64,000 nucleotides of DNA from Cladopsammia gracilis (GCA_022457155.1 JAJGOT010000438.1:339001-403000), one strand, 5' to 3'; counted from the stretch's first letter, positions 36,801-43,099 are shown. The notes: a model not told the origin generated them from the letters alone. Numbers and translations are program-made.

Positions 36801-38385
36801 TTGAAGGAGCGGGGTCGTAGCTGTCCAAACGATGTCTGTGATTGGCGAACGATACAATTGATACAGTCTTTTGATTAAACGTTGTCATTGAAATCGGTCT
36901 CATCCCTACGCGACCAGACCGAAAAGGATTATGGAGAGAAATCAATTCACATTCAATAGCTGCACATTATCAAAATACGGAACGTCCTTAACGGAATATG
37001 TATCGAAGCGACTCTTGTCTTTGCGTAGCACGCGAAGACAAACGTAAATTTTGTTCTCCATTGTAAACGCGATAGAGAACAATTAATCAAGCATTTTAAT
37101 TCACCCATACTCCCTTTCGGTCTGGTCGCGTAGGGGTAAGACCGATCAGTGACAACGTTTAATCAAACGACTGTATATCACTTGAACAATGCCCCTATCC
37201 CTAATCCCTATCCCAGCGGGACAGCAAATCACAGAAATCGGTTGGACAAGTGCGGGACTACCCGAGCAGTTGAAGGGCTTTTATGCATGTTTATACCTGA
37301 ACATCCTGGCAGGGATGATATCAGGAATGTCTGACGGAGGAAGAGATTGCTATATCAACTATTCCTCATATTGAAACTGTGTTTTTTTTTTAGATTTTTT
37401 AGCCAAGACCTGGGAACAATGGCTGTTCCTTCCACTGTCTCAGCTGGAATCCAGGTCAGTCTTCTGGCTTTACTGTGGCACCCACAGGGGATTGGGCGAG
37501 AAAGCTGCCAGATATTGAATCGTTGCTTCCGGTTTAATTAACTACGTATCACAACTTTGTTTTTGTTTGTTTCACAGAGTAATTCTATACCAAAAACCGT
37601 GGGAGAGGAATCAAATGGCCGTGCAATAAAGGAAGGCTATTACCTGGAAGGCTACGACCTGACAATGGCTGTTCCTTCGACTGTCTCAGCTGGAATCCAG
37701 GTCAGTTTTTTAGCTTAACTGTGGCATCCACAGGGGTTGGGCGAGAAAGCTGCTAGATATTGAATCGTTGCTTCCGGTTTAATTAACTACGTATCACAAC
37801 TTTGTTTTTGTTTGTTTCACAGAGTAATTCTATACCAAAAACCGAGGGAGAGGAATCAAATGGCCGTGCAATAAAGGAAGGCTACGACCTGGAAGGCTAC
37901 GACCTGGAAACAATGGCTGTTCCTTCCACTGTCTCAGCTGGAATCCAGGTCAGTTTTCTGGCTTTACTGTGGCACCCACAGGGGGTTGGGCGAGAAAGCT
38001 GCTAGATATTGAATCGTTGCTTCCGGTTTAATTAACTACGTATCACAACTTTGTTTTTGTTTGTTTCACAGAGTAATTCTATACCAAAAACCGTGGGAGA
38101 GGAATCAAATGGCCGTGCAATAAAAGAAGGCTACTACCTGGAAGGCTACGACCTGACAATGGCTGTTCCTTCCACTGTCTCAGCTGGAATCCAGGTCAGT
38201 TTTCTAGCTTAACTGTGGCACCCACAGGGGTTGGGCGAGAAAGCTGCTAGATATTGAATCGTTGCTTCCGGTTTAATTAACTACGTATCACAACTTTGTT
38301 TTTGTTTGTTTCACAGAGTAATTCTATACCAGAAACCAAGGGAGAGGAATCGAATGGCCATGCAATAAAGGAAACACGACTGTGA
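12757..38385 (+). CDS. Mosaic receptor gene: C1q-like x9, Ig, cadherin x4, TM, repeat tail (17 exons)
   Basis: The gene is predicted to encode a 2,031-residue type I membrane protein. The proposed exons are 12757-12802 (tentative), 13271-15031, 16600-18517, 19283-19497, 21161-21342, 21482-21608, 22420-22548, 22751-22958, 23819-24121, 29960-30265, 33387-33685, 35014-35113, 37394-37454, 37578-37700, 37823-37948, 38072-38194 and 38317-38385. All introns are GT-AG, all phases match and the lengths sum to 6,096 nt. Order by residue: signal segment 1-24; nine C1q/TNF-like domains about 25-1313; Ig 1314-1416; cadherin-like repeat 1417-1529; cadherin repeats 1530-1630, 1631-1732 and 1733-1830; transmembrane helix about 1840-1860; cytoplasmic tail to 2031. 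Numerous NxS/T sequons fit a glycosylated ectodomain. Adhesion or self/non-self recognition is inferred from domain content only. Confidence 0.8.
13271..15031 (+). CDS. Receptor exon 2: C1q/TNF-like domains 1-4
   Basis: This 1,761-nt exon follows a pyrimidine-rich acceptor ending actcacag and ends at a GTGAGA donor (15032). It encodes four consecutive units of about 145 residues. Each has the C1q pattern: an early G-F/L-F segment, then G-x-Y/F-x-(V/T) (for example SVGLFCAILEGIHLF, GTYFVSCNIIF), a late (L/F)-x-L-x-x-G-D or N-D segment (GMFYLNRGDCVELRI) and a final S-x-(F/Y)-S-G/V strand (SSYSGLFLG). There are no collagen repeats, so these are free jelly-roll domains. Both ends are phase 1, so the exon is symmetric and suited to duplication. 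The domains have diverged well beyond recent duplication. Confidence 0.8.
15644..16514 (+). mobile_element. Truncated Penelope-like element in intron 2
   Basis: The frame through about 16100-16245 reads FLPYIKDVSEVLHRSLQQQG and then VRTVFKSDTMLMSHLVRPNN, the segment that joins reverse transcriptase to the GIY-YIG endonuclease in Penelope-like elements. It then passes directly into INRDSGIEIPEAWMPTIKKH, which normally lies after the GIY-YIG domain. The endonuclease is therefore missing through an internal deletion. The 3-prime part (16256-16514) is repeated in inverse orientation at 15644-15873, an arrangement common for Penelope insertions. Non-functional. Confidence 0.7.
16600..18517 (+). 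CDS. Receptor exon 3: C1q/TNF-like domains 5-8 and start of 9
   Basis: The acceptor is gtttttcag at 16591-16599 and the donor AAG|GTAAAT at 18518. The exon completes a valine codon split across the previous intron. It encodes domains 5 to 8 and the first third of domain 9, with the same pattern (for example GSLFSMVRFLAPG, GTYFISLIFTLEG, GIYFAAAVVMV). Cysteines are more frequent here than in exon 2, notably in domain 7 (TTCVGPRKCDECYVEVF), suggesting extra disulfides. The split codon at the end (AG|A) joins exon 4 cleanly. Confidence 0.8.
18533..18790. repeat. Dispersed repeat fragment in intron 3
   Basis: The sequence ggggatactcccctatgtaa ... cccccaaagggtatggt resembles, in inverse sense, the repeat at 9828-9965. 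It starts within about 20 bases of the exon 3 donor. Confidence 0.45.
19283..19497 (+). CDS. Receptor exon 4: end of C1q-like domain 9
   Basis: The acceptor is cctattttcag (19272-19282) and the donor ATAG|GTACAT (19498). It completes domain 9 (IELLLSVNGDAANTNG ... LSATVYLEPWQTLYLMI ... STFSVTLIG), with the typical last strand. It is phase 2 at its start and phase 1 at its end. The last bases of this exon and the first 41 bases of the intron are the founder of the 50-bp minisatellite that follows directly. Confidence 0.8.
19487..20870 (+). repeat. 50-bp minisatellite of splice-donor copies, ~27 units
   Basis: Unit ggcgctcataggtacatgta + tagccatggcatttgtttta + cgttcaatgt, step exactly 50 bases (ctcataggta at 19491, 19541, ...). 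Each unit carries ctcatag|gtacat, the same string as the genuine exon 4 donor at 19497/19498. The last three units are more diverged. The variant tagtcatgaca occurs at 19751, 20001, 20251 and 20401, giving 250-, 250- and 150-base higher-order steps. Confidence 0.95.
20880..21150. other. Intron 4 remainder, nothing seen
   Basis: AT-rich intron sequence between the minisatellite and the Ig exon acceptor. Confidence 0.5.
21161..21342 (+). CDS. Receptor exon 5: Ig domain, first half
   Basis: The acceptor is tgtatttgtag and the donor CAG|GTGACT. It encodes GPRIVRHPPQSVSLGDD then LGLNISWRCDAVAKDVVTYKW, containing the first Ig cysteine and the YKW core tryptophan. It begins in phase 1 and ends in phase 0, so the Ig fold is split by an intron between the C strand and the rest, as in many invertebrate Ig genes. 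Confidence 0.85.
21482..21608 (+). CDS. Receptor exon 6: Ig domain, second half
   Basis: The acceptor is gttcacatcag and the donor TTTG|GTAAAT. It encodes SSYNLSLTNVQLSDSGRYVC, with the diagnostic D-x-G-x-Y-x-C signature that supplies the second disulfide cysteine, and continues LAEYDGIKVFSQAAKLDVF. Only one Ig domain exists in the gene. It separates the C1q-like block from the cadherin block. Confidence 0.85.
22420..22548 (+). CDS. Receptor exon 7: divergent cadherin repeat, N-terminal part
   Basis: The acceptor follows a long T/G-rich tract (ttgttgttgtag) and the donor is AAAG|GTGTGT. It encodes DTRPQFESKEFTASEDSN ... VSLVIVK. This is the beginning of a cadherin-like repeat that lacks the usual calcium-binding E and DxD motifs. 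The exon is symmetric (phase 1-1, 129 nt). Confidence 0.75.
22751..22958 (+). CDS. Receptor exon 8: cadherin repeat 1, C-terminal part
   Basis: The acceptor is ttttgttcacag and the donor AGCAG|GTAAGA. It encodes IPFDYETTKLYQLTLIATNQ then ANITVIITDVNDNPPIFTS. DYE..Y.L...A and DVNDNPP.F are cadherin signatures, with DVNDNPP providing the interdomain calcium linker. It ends in phase 2, the phase shared by all following cadherin exons. Confidence 0.85.
23819..24121 (+). CDS. Receptor exon 9: cadherin repeat 2
   Basis: One complete cadherin repeat in a single symmetric exon (303 nt, phase 2-2). Visible motifs are SISVEENVANGTV, VKATDADYGNN, IGNLDREN, IQATDGKF and DVNDNPPVF, so the calcium ligands E, DxD, LDRE, DxNDN appear intact. 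It is about 97 percent identical at DNA level to exon 10, with a three-base length difference near the end (FTS against FDTS). Downstream intron sequence is also shared, so exon plus intron duplicated together. Confidence 0.9.
25047..25335. repeat. DIRS left terminus plus internal complementary region
   Basis: 25047-25130 returns in reverse complement at 25213-25300. The segment 25296-25333 (cattccaccttgtcatccac...) is the complement of the right terminus at 29547-29587. The spacer 25158-25212 is unique. Confidence 0.85.
25391..26551 (-). CDS. DIRS tyrosine recombinase
   Basis: A 386-codon ORF for the integrase-like recombinase that inserts the circular DNA intermediate. The N-terminal core-binding region reads RKGTCKQYQSYYKKWLDFC. 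The catalytic half shows the first arginine in TAQRGQSLFLL, an HxxR box in FKPHSTRSASTSKA, and the C-terminal GWKSDSTFAKFYDK with the likely nucleophilic tyrosine. The R, HxxR and Y set is complete, so activity is possible. It overlaps the RNase H frame by about 370 bases, as is usual in DIRS elements. The first part of the ORF is probably not a separate protein start. Confidence 0.85.
   Translation of the reverse strand: MPSENRKGLRGRDHDCSTLAEATLVFKVATPVGGHAPIATSDRGYSLPSKQAQSPTTYGEKTETDCMQVIGELITKQGISAEVAQVILKSWRKGTCKQYQSYYKKWLDFCYQGQITADCPSLGQVLEFLLTLFNEGLSYSSLNTARSALSSILPSIDGFPFGKHPLVIRFLKGVFESRPAMPRCTAVWDVNQVLNYLKTLSPVNEISLKSLTLKLTMLLALVTAQRGQSLFLLRVDSMIDSGSSVVFRLQEHVKQSKPGSKAMVIELHSFTDPRLCVVTMLHEYLARTKPLRGTHYQLLLSYVKPYGPVSRDTVSRWVKSVLQSSGIDVSVFKPHSTRSASTSKAKLSDVPLPDILDKAGWKSDSTFAKFYDKKIVEDTFANKVLQ
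26185..27099 (-). CDS. DIRS RNase H and connecting region
   Basis: It continues the RT ORF in another frame. RNase H residues include ELETLAALFALKSF, YNTTAVAYINAMGG and GKENIDADHESKTFND. Downstream come LYGKPSIDLFASRINTKMPR and PLWPRQPWFSKLLHLL, typical of the DIRS RT/RH C-terminus. A run of five G on the coding strand (near 27095-27100) coincides with the frame change. A sequencing or assembly slip, a real mutation and a programmed frameshift are all possible. The dam-like methyltransferase domain carried by many DIRS elements is not evident. Confidence 0.8.
   Translation of the reverse strand: MGAVCNEARTGSRWTETESELHINELETLAALFALKSFCSSMTNSHVNIYIYNTTAVAYINAMGGTQSMRCNKVARDLWTWCILRNLWVTAISLPGKENIDADHESKTFNDNAEWTLNDNTFDDIIALYGKPSIDLFASRINTKMPRYVSWKPDPEAQFVDAFSHTWSQEQFYAFPPFSLLLRCLQKIERDSGEGIMIAPLWPRQPWFSKLLHLLVDTPRLLPVTEDTLYLPSKPSHPQPMGKKLKLIACKLSGNSSQSREFQQKLPRLSSSHGEKGRANSTNPITRNGLTSVIKDRLLQIVPL
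27021..28190 (-). CDS. DIRS reverse transcriptase
   Basis: A 389-codon ORF. RT blocks are visible: FLRKKKTGGYRLILNLKNLN, SVDLKDAYYSVPV (first catalytic aspartate), CLPNGLASAPRLFTKLLKP and the YIDDSYLQG box with the paired aspartates. The end, SLSLYSDASKQGWGQ, is the beginning of RNase H, and the frame breaks there. It overlaps the next ORF by 79 bases. The coding region may extend upstream of the first ATG toward 28400. Confidence 0.85.
   Translation of the reverse strand: MKLFLPEWRKLTSDSQILKTVKGFNVEFLDCPPTQLTPPKEIQSNFNEKDIVQTEIEKLIGKGVIVKSQHCPGQFLSTIFLRKKKTGGYRLILNLKNLNQYIKNHHFKMESLNSAVLLMTPGCFMASVDLKDAYYSVPVNESSQKYLKFSWRGELFQFTCLPNGLASAPRLFTKLLKPVYSNLRQMGHVNVGYIDDSYLQGPSFDDCNSNVHDTVQLFTKVGFIVNQEKSILIPTHELTFLGFILNSVNMTVRPTPEKADKLKIRCSALLSKTHASIQEVSEVIGLMVSMFPGIEYAQLFYRSLEIDKIRALKQNKENFNSMMTLSVTSIADLKWWINNIDSSFMPISHGDPSLSLYSDASKQGWGQCAMKLEQGVVGQKLSQNFTSMN
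28406..29509 (-). CDS. DIRS gag-like protein
   Basis: The first ORF of the element (367 codons). It starts 20-80 bases inside the right terminal repeat region with a basic SKRPSEDVQVEVHPVPREKSGKRQKQ-type leader. The middle is acidic and serine-rich, and the C-terminal half is helical (ITRARVNQLIWDNLSPG-like). No zinc knuckle is visible, which is normal for DIRS gag. The assignment rests mainly on position. Confidence 0.7.
   Translation of the reverse strand: MVNGCLLVLCRESALKMSASSSKRPSEDVQVEVHPVPREKSGKRQKQSTKQDGNVITDSRPEDITSAQASALQKAMEKGFSQMADSLTSVLTKTLEKFTYEEEVSDGETDSNLSKPSVQEVRADATSKPPTSSGHLDVDESVDALLTDSKEPGTDKQSDKGESLGDFLEAVKNDLRSEEKGPPIHEELAKIVTRLVRDGMLEDKLQDKLNKYPQPENCEGLTRARVNQLIWDNLSPGIRSQDLKFQKVQTSLVKGMTALARVADAILKRVNEMNGGKALAQEAIDSLSLLAHANTELNTRRKELIKPDLHSDYKHLCSASTSVTDELFGEDLSKQVKDISEVNRVGRKVTSTVHHRAQSQPHFGYKF
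29960..30265 (+). CDS. Receptor exon 10: cadherin repeat 3
   Basis: A symmetric exon of 306 nt (phase 2-2), near-identical to exon 9 apart from about seven substitutions and one added codon giving VFDTS before the donor. All calcium motifs of exon 9 are retained. The acceptor context (tggttatag) matches that of exon 9 (tgattatag), and parts of the following introns align (ccacaacaa, atgaaaccccgaattgtga). The DIRS element separates the two copies and must have inserted after or around the duplication. Confidence 0.9.
32073..32950. repeat. Direct duplication of ~300 bp in intron 10
   Basis: The segment acagctcaactcaaaatcga ... aatgggcgaaataattngnt occurs at about 32073-32425 and again at 32672-32950, with divergence and small insertions. 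Between the copies lies a stretch with no recognised gene. Confidence 0.6.
32955..33265. repeat. Dispersed repeat fragment upstream of exon 11
   Basis: GC-richer block (gcagggttgtttgccgtgcg ... gggtcactgggacacgcaag) unlike the flanking intron. I take it as a fragment of a dispersed element, perhaps a LINE 3-prime end. There is no second copy in the window to prove it. Confidence 0.35.
33387..33685 (+). CDS. Receptor exon 11: membrane-proximal cadherin repeat 4
   Basis: A third copy of the cadherin exon, more diverged. It keeps ENVANGTVIFQVKATDADYG, but the calcium motifs erode: VEEN becomes VQEN, LDRE becomes LDHK, and the terminal DVNDNPPVF is replaced by HVNEFAEQR. It therefore should bind less calcium at its membrane-side end, as expected for the last repeat. 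The donor is ACGG|GTAAGT. It ends in phase 1 and so differs from its siblings. Confidence 0.85.
33765..34416 (-). mobile_element. hAT transposon remnant
   Basis: The ends are inverted: aaggggcggatcc (33765) and ggatccgcccctg (to 34416). Inside, on the - strand at 34078-34278, the peptide LPISSAEAEQSLSLLERIKT ... MSEGRFSNLAVNL matches the hAT C-terminal dimerisation motif. The rest of the transposase is gone. The flanks share only ctaaa, so an 8-base duplication is not clear. Intronic and inactive. Confidence 0.75.
35014..35113 (+). CDS. Receptor exon 12: transmembrane helix
   Basis: The acceptor is cacaccctcag and the donor CGCAG|GTAAGT. It encodes DGFPDEGKYALITIAAVLFL followed by LLVILTIWRMKKRR: a single hydrophobic stretch of about 21 residues with a basic stop-transfer cluster. 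This fixes the topology, with the N-terminal domains outside and the repeat tail inside. Confidence 0.9.
35156..35376. mobile_element. ~220-bp MITE in intron 12
   Basis: The ends are imperfect inverted repeats, ttaaccctttaactcccaag and the complement of ctgggagtgaaagggttaa. The interior is non-coding. Confidence 0.7.
35395..36285. other. Intron 12 sequence, nothing supported
   Basis: AT-rich intron. The ORFs on both strands at 35395-35706 have low complexity and show no domain. Confidence 0.4.
36288..36640. repeat. G-tract/C-tract bounded repeat
   Basis: It begins with ccggggcgggggtggggg, then gactctcatataaaagtggc, and ends with cctttcatatgtgagtctct followed by about 22 C. The inner ends are rough inverted repeats, so this may be a MITE. 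Homopolymer length is likely unreliable. Confidence 0.6.
36869..37178. mobile_element. Foldback element with ~69-bp arms
   Basis: gattaaacgttgtcattgaa ... cgcgaccagaccgaaa (36876-36937) returns in complement at 37108-37171 with few mismatches, around a unique centre of about 170 bases. Confidence 0.75.
37394..37454 (+). CDS. Receptor exon 13: first tail exon
   Basis: It encodes (R)FFSQDLGTMAVPSTVSAGIQ. Two in-frame acceptors nine bases apart (tttag at 37393 and 37402) could give tails with or without FFS after the basic cluster. The second half, MAVPSTVSAGIQ, is shared with exons 14-16, showing that the duplicated exons derive from fusion or shuffling of this piece. It ends in phase 0. Confidence 0.75.
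37578..38385 (+). CDS. Receptor exons 14-17: tandemly duplicated tail exons
   Basis: Exons 37578-37700 (123 nt), 37823-37948 (126), 38072-38194 (123) and 38317-38385 (terminal, stop TGA 38383-38385). Exon plus intron repeats every 245-249 bases and the introns are nearly identical. Each full exon is phase 0-0 and encodes SNSIPKTxGEESNGRAIKEG, then Y(Y/D)LEGYDL(E)TM and AVPSTVSAGIQ. The last exon stops after GHAIKETRL. Each unit therefore adds about 41 residues with two or three tyrosines in an acidic setting. No canonical ITAM, ITIM, NPXY or YxN motif is present. Cassette skipping would keep frame. Confidence 0.85.
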
Positions 38386-38389
38386 TAAT

Positions 38390-39000
38390 TGTTCAGTCGA
38401 TATTGGAGAACATTTCTATTGTAGTTACAATCGAGAGGAAGCACCTAAACCATGTTGCAGATCGGACAACATAAAATCATCATGCCATCTTTCAATTTTC
38501 TCGAAAAGTAATTGTTTGGGAAACTTTTGTTTTGCTTAAGTTTTCGCGGTGTAATTTTAGTCGTCTTTTCCCTGTTAACTGAACTTTAAAAAAAGGTTGT
38601 GTCTTAAGAAACTGTGGTGCTGCGTCGGTGGGGGAGCGACATTTTGTAAGCAGACATTTTTGGCTATTTTGTTATATTCGCTTGATTCGCTTTTCGCTTA
38701 AACGTTTATTCATTTTATTAACTCTTCGAAGGGAGATTTATTTGCTTTAGCTTTCGCACCAATATTTAGCCATATTTACCCAAACATAAATACACCGTTT
38801 TGACAAAAAAAAAAATTGTAGGGTATTCATTCTAAATCAATGCGAGGTGAAAGGTAAAAGGACCGCCACTGCAAAAACCGGATTACAATTCGCAATCAAT
38901 TTCGGAAAGAACAAGATACCGAATTAACGGCCGGCCCCTTTTACTATCACCTTCGCATTTGATAATTATCCGCTATTTAATCGTTTTCATAATTTTGCTT
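38390..39000. other. Receptor 3-prime flank/UTR
   Basis: Sequence after the stop codon. I do not find an exact AATAAA in the first 400 bases, so the polyadenylation site is undetermined. Confidence 0.4.
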
Positions 39001-39004
39001 ATTA

Positions 39005-39720
39005 CCGAGCTTAAGCAAACACAACGAAAACGAGAACGACTACGAGAATATAACGTATACACCTAAAACGACAACGACAACTCTGAGTGTTAGTGTTTAA
39101 AACCATGACATCTTTTAAAGAAATTCGCGAGTTTCTTGTGTTGTGCTATGCCGAAGATAAATTTGATGACGAAGAGTTTCTTCTTCTTTATGACTTCTAC
39201 AGTTCCCAAATTTCCCGTACGATTCGTATCCACCGTTTGATCTTCACGCAATGCAAAATTCTGAATGTCTTGCCGAGTTTCGAGTGCACAGGCGGGATAT
39301 TCCTCTGCTTGCCGATGCACTTCAACCCCAGCAAACTTTCGCTGTCGGCAGCGTTCTGTATGCGAAGGAATCGAAGGACTGCATGTATCCTTGTAGATAA
39401 AGAGACATGATACCACGGTTTACTTCCATGTTTGAAACGTTCTCTCAACAGAATGAGCAAAACAGGTTATTTTCTACTGAACTGATATTTAATATTGCAT
39501 TTGGTGTTAAACAAGTTCAAATAAAACGATGTTTGGCTCTAAATTGGACAATTAAAGTTACGTTTTCGCGAGGACGACCAAACCACACTTTTCCCGTCGT
39601 CGACGGAAGGACGAGAACGAGAAGATACGTACAGACATGCGCAGTGTGTCATTAAGCGGTAGATTTTACTTCCGGTCGTCGTTGTTCTCGTAATCGTTGT
39701 GGCTGCTTAAGTTCTCTATT
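39005..39720 (+). mobile_element. Deleted PIF/Harbinger-like element
   Basis: The ends gagcttaagcaaacacaacg (39007) and the complement of cgttgtggctgcttaagttctc (to about 39717) form imperfect inverted repeats near TTA trinucleotides. Inside, ATG 39105 opens MTSFKEIREFLVLCYAEDKF. After one frame change the text continues ECLAEFRVHRRDIPLLADALQ to about 39400. This looks like the N-terminal part of a PIF/Harbinger nuclease protein with everything downstream deleted. Non-functional. Confidence 0.6.
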
Positions 39721-40114
39721 ATTCGGTTAAAGTAGTAAGACGTTTTCCATCCGTAGAAACGGACAAGAGAAATTACAGTATCAATCACAGCCTTAAGGCA
39801 ATCGTCCTTTGGACAAGTAGAGGATTCCGTTGATGCATCTTTGTTCCAACTGGGTCAACATCTAAAATATATATGGAATACAATTGTAAACAAAAAGCCT
39901 AAATTGACCTTTGTGGCCTGAATTGATAGTTTCTCTTTTCGGTTTTCTTCAACACACTTGCAATTTTAAGGTTATATGCTTATGGTACTGGAATAGTTAC
40001 ATATATATCACGAATTGTGCTAGCTCGCGGGAAAACGATTCTGTATTGAAAAATAAGTGGCAAATTGTTTATACGAAATTCATGTTCCCTACCTAACGCG
40101 TAGGTGTTGTTGAG

Positions 40115-40590
40115 GAGCATTTTTTAGATATAGTGTGATTCCATTTTACGAGTTTTGCCTTTACTATATTTTACATAAGTTGAGACAGATATTGTGTGAT
40201 TCCATTTAGGAGCATTTTTCTGATATCGTGATTCCATTTTACGAGTTTTGCGTTTGCTATATTTTACATAAGTTGAGACAGATAGTGTGATTCCATTTAG
40301 GAGCATTTTTTAGATATCGTGATTCCATTTTACGAGTTTTGCCTTTGCTATATTTTACATAAGTTGAGACAGAATTTGTGTGATTCCATTTAGGAGCATG
40401 TTTTAGATATCGTGATTCCATTTTAAAGTTTTGCCTTTGCTATATTTTACATAAGTTGAGACAGATATTGTGATTCTATTTAGGAGCGTTTTTTAGATAT
40501 CGTGATTCCATTTTAAAGTTTTGCCTTTGCTATATTTTACATAAGTTGAGACAGATATTGTGTGATTTCATTTTACAAGTTTTACCTTTT
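40115..40590 (+). repeat. ~91-bp tandem array, five units
   Basis: ttacataagttgagacag recurs at about 40171, 40264, 40355, 40447 and 40537 (steps 90-93). Each unit also has ggagcatttttnagatatcg and gattccattttacgagttttg. Confidence 0.9.
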
Positions 40591-40599
40591 TTTATAGCG

Positions 40600-43095
40600 G
40601 AGCACTTGCCAGGCCGAAGGCCTGGCTGCGCAGCCCCATACTCATAGAACCAGAACCTATGCCCTTCATTTTTCATGGTCATGGCTAGCGGAATATTTCG
40701 CGGGCGCGCGTGTGCCCTCCGTCCGCTGTCGCACAGGACCGGACTGCGCAGGACTAGCTCGCGGGCGCGTATGACGTCGCAAAACATGCGCATACGACGT
40801 CATGTTGAAACCAAAGCGAGGCTTTGTTTTTCGCGCGGTTACACGGCCGAATGTCACGTCAGCTAGAAAAACACTTTGATGTTTTGCTGTGAATTTACTA
40901 AGCGGAGAAAACCGTTTAAATTAAAGGCGTTATTTCCCTGAATATTTCGCGGTTTGCTACTCAAGACAAGGATACTAATTAAGGGATACTTAGAAGCCGC
41001 TTTAGTGGAAAAAGACGAGCTTTCATGGATAAAATCTTGCTTCGAGGAACTTCATGTATTACGTTTTTATCAAATGCGGGAGACTGGTTTGTTTTCTACG
41101 GATTTCAGAACCAGAAACGGAGATTTGAATTTCCAAGCAAGCGAGGGACATAAAGGTAAAACAGATTACAGTTTTCGATGAGAATTTATGTTGATATCAA
41201 TCTGTGAGTGTCTTTTTATTGGTGTTATTGTTAGTTTTGGCGAATTGATTTTAAAACGTGCTTAAATTCAGTTGTATCGATCTCTTGAATTTCATCGAAG
41301 AAAGCTTGAACTCTATGAGCTATAATTCAATGGTACGCGTTTTGCTTTTAAACGTAAACTAATGGAGATTTGAATAAATTTTTTCGAAAGAGGATTGTGT
41401 TGTCCATTTTTATGTGTTTGTTCATTCATTAGATAGTTTGAAAAGCGATTTTATGTAAACAAAACAAGACTGATTTTATAGTACAGTTCTATCTTCACTC
41501 GCATCGCGTTATGCAAATATGTTTGTGTATTTTTGCAATTTTTGATTTTCAAATCAGTTTCTCGGGCAATTTTTGACAAACAAAAACTGTATTTTATTCG
41601 GAAACTAGTGGTACTAGTTATTCTAGACAGAGAAAAGTTGTTTTTGTGAACTTTTGTACGGTCTATAAAAATGTACTGTGCAGACGGTCGCGTAATAAGC
41701 TTAAGCTTACTGTTTTTGAGAATTGCTAAAATTGAAAATAGCCCGTTCGTCAATCTTAATTCTTGTGCTTCCAACCTTTCACCTTAGTTAAGTTTCACCT
41801 TAGTTAAGCTTGTTCAAAGTGCGACGCTGTTAGGCTTGGGCTATCTATATATATTATTTTACATAAGTTGAGAGTTTTAACTACAAGGTCTAAGAAAATA
41901 ACGTAGTTAACAAGCTACAAACATCAGTACTTCAACAGTCATGTTAAGGCCAGTCCGTATCTAAGCAACGCGCACGAGTGTATAAAAGTACAACGTGAAC
42001 TGAAACACATTCTCGAATACAAATTATGGAACCTAGAAATTTTCCCACGAGAAAGTTCTCAATCATAATCCCTCCGCTTTTGTTGGCTAAACGCGGGCCA
42101 CTTTTGCCTAACGAAATTAATTACTTTTTCTCTTAACACGTAAGCAACTTTTGTCTTGTTGATCCAGCTAAAGTAATTCATTAAGTTGTTTTGATTGTAT
42201 AAATCCAAGCGCGTTGCAAAGCCAATGGCCTGGTCGTCTCAATTAATTCATGTGCAACTTATTTTAGAAAACACCTTAAGTAATTATGGTATCCTAAGTT
42301 ATTAGGGCTGATTTGCCAGCAAGAACTGTGGAACTTGCGTTCCATTTGCGACAAGAACATTGAACACTTTAATTGCTTGTTTACAGGTAGTTGTATTAGT
42401 CACGGTCGGCGTTCTTTTCACAAACTAAGCTTTTGTTATCTAAATAGTGTAATCAAATTAAACAGATCACTACCCGAAAAGTACAGCGCACTTATTCCGG
42501 TAACCATGCAGTGATTGGGATCAAAACATGGTCGATTGAAAATAACTCTCGTTACTCCAATATTTCACCGTTGAGTTTGCAGTTACTCTTGGTTTTATTA
42601 GCGAAACCCAAAACAGCGGCTCTAATCCCTCAAACAACGCCGTTGTTTCTACGAACACAAAGACACTTGAAAAGTCACTAAGTTTCGACCAGTCACAGCG
42701 GGTTGCTGGGGATTCGAATGCGCTCTACTTTAGCGTGGGTCTGTCAAGGAAAAGTTAGTTGAGGCGCGGACGCAGACCAGAGCAGACGAATAAACCTCTC
42801 AACAAAAGTCATTCTATGCGTAGTCAGAAAGACTAGAAACGCTACTCAAGTCAAAAACCCCTCCAACATATTTTGGTGAGAATCTACAAAGGTCCCTGTA
42901 CTTTCTGCAACCAAGACACCAAGTTTCCAAGAAAGAACTGCGAGTTTTAATATGTTTCTGTTGTCAGAAAATTAAGGAAAACCACGCCAAACCCTAAGTA
43001 GCGCGGCTTTTAAGCATTTTCAGTACTCTGAAAACACATCAGTTGCGAGGACGAAACAGTTCTTTTCGAACGCAATGTTTTGTCTAGTTTTCTTA
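40600..43095. other. No supported gene; GC-rich island at 40.6-40.86 kb
   Basis: About 40595-40860 is markedly CpG-rich (gcgggcgcgcgtgtgccctc). It is followed by AT-rich sequence with weak ORFs at 40954-41181 (+) and 41451-41774 (-) that show no domain. A promoter at the CpG-rich part is possible but unsupported. Confidence 0.35.
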
Positions 43096-43099
43096 GTTT

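Noticed and set aside
37149..37541. ORFs upstream of and across exon 13
   Set aside because: They lie in the foldback element or read through splice sites. Only 37394-37454 fits the receptor phases.
37578..38385. ITAM/ITIM or NPXY signalling motifs in the receptor tail
   Set aside because: Tyrosines are followed by YL, LE or DL without a YxxL/I pair or NPxY, so I describe them only as tyrosine-rich repeats.
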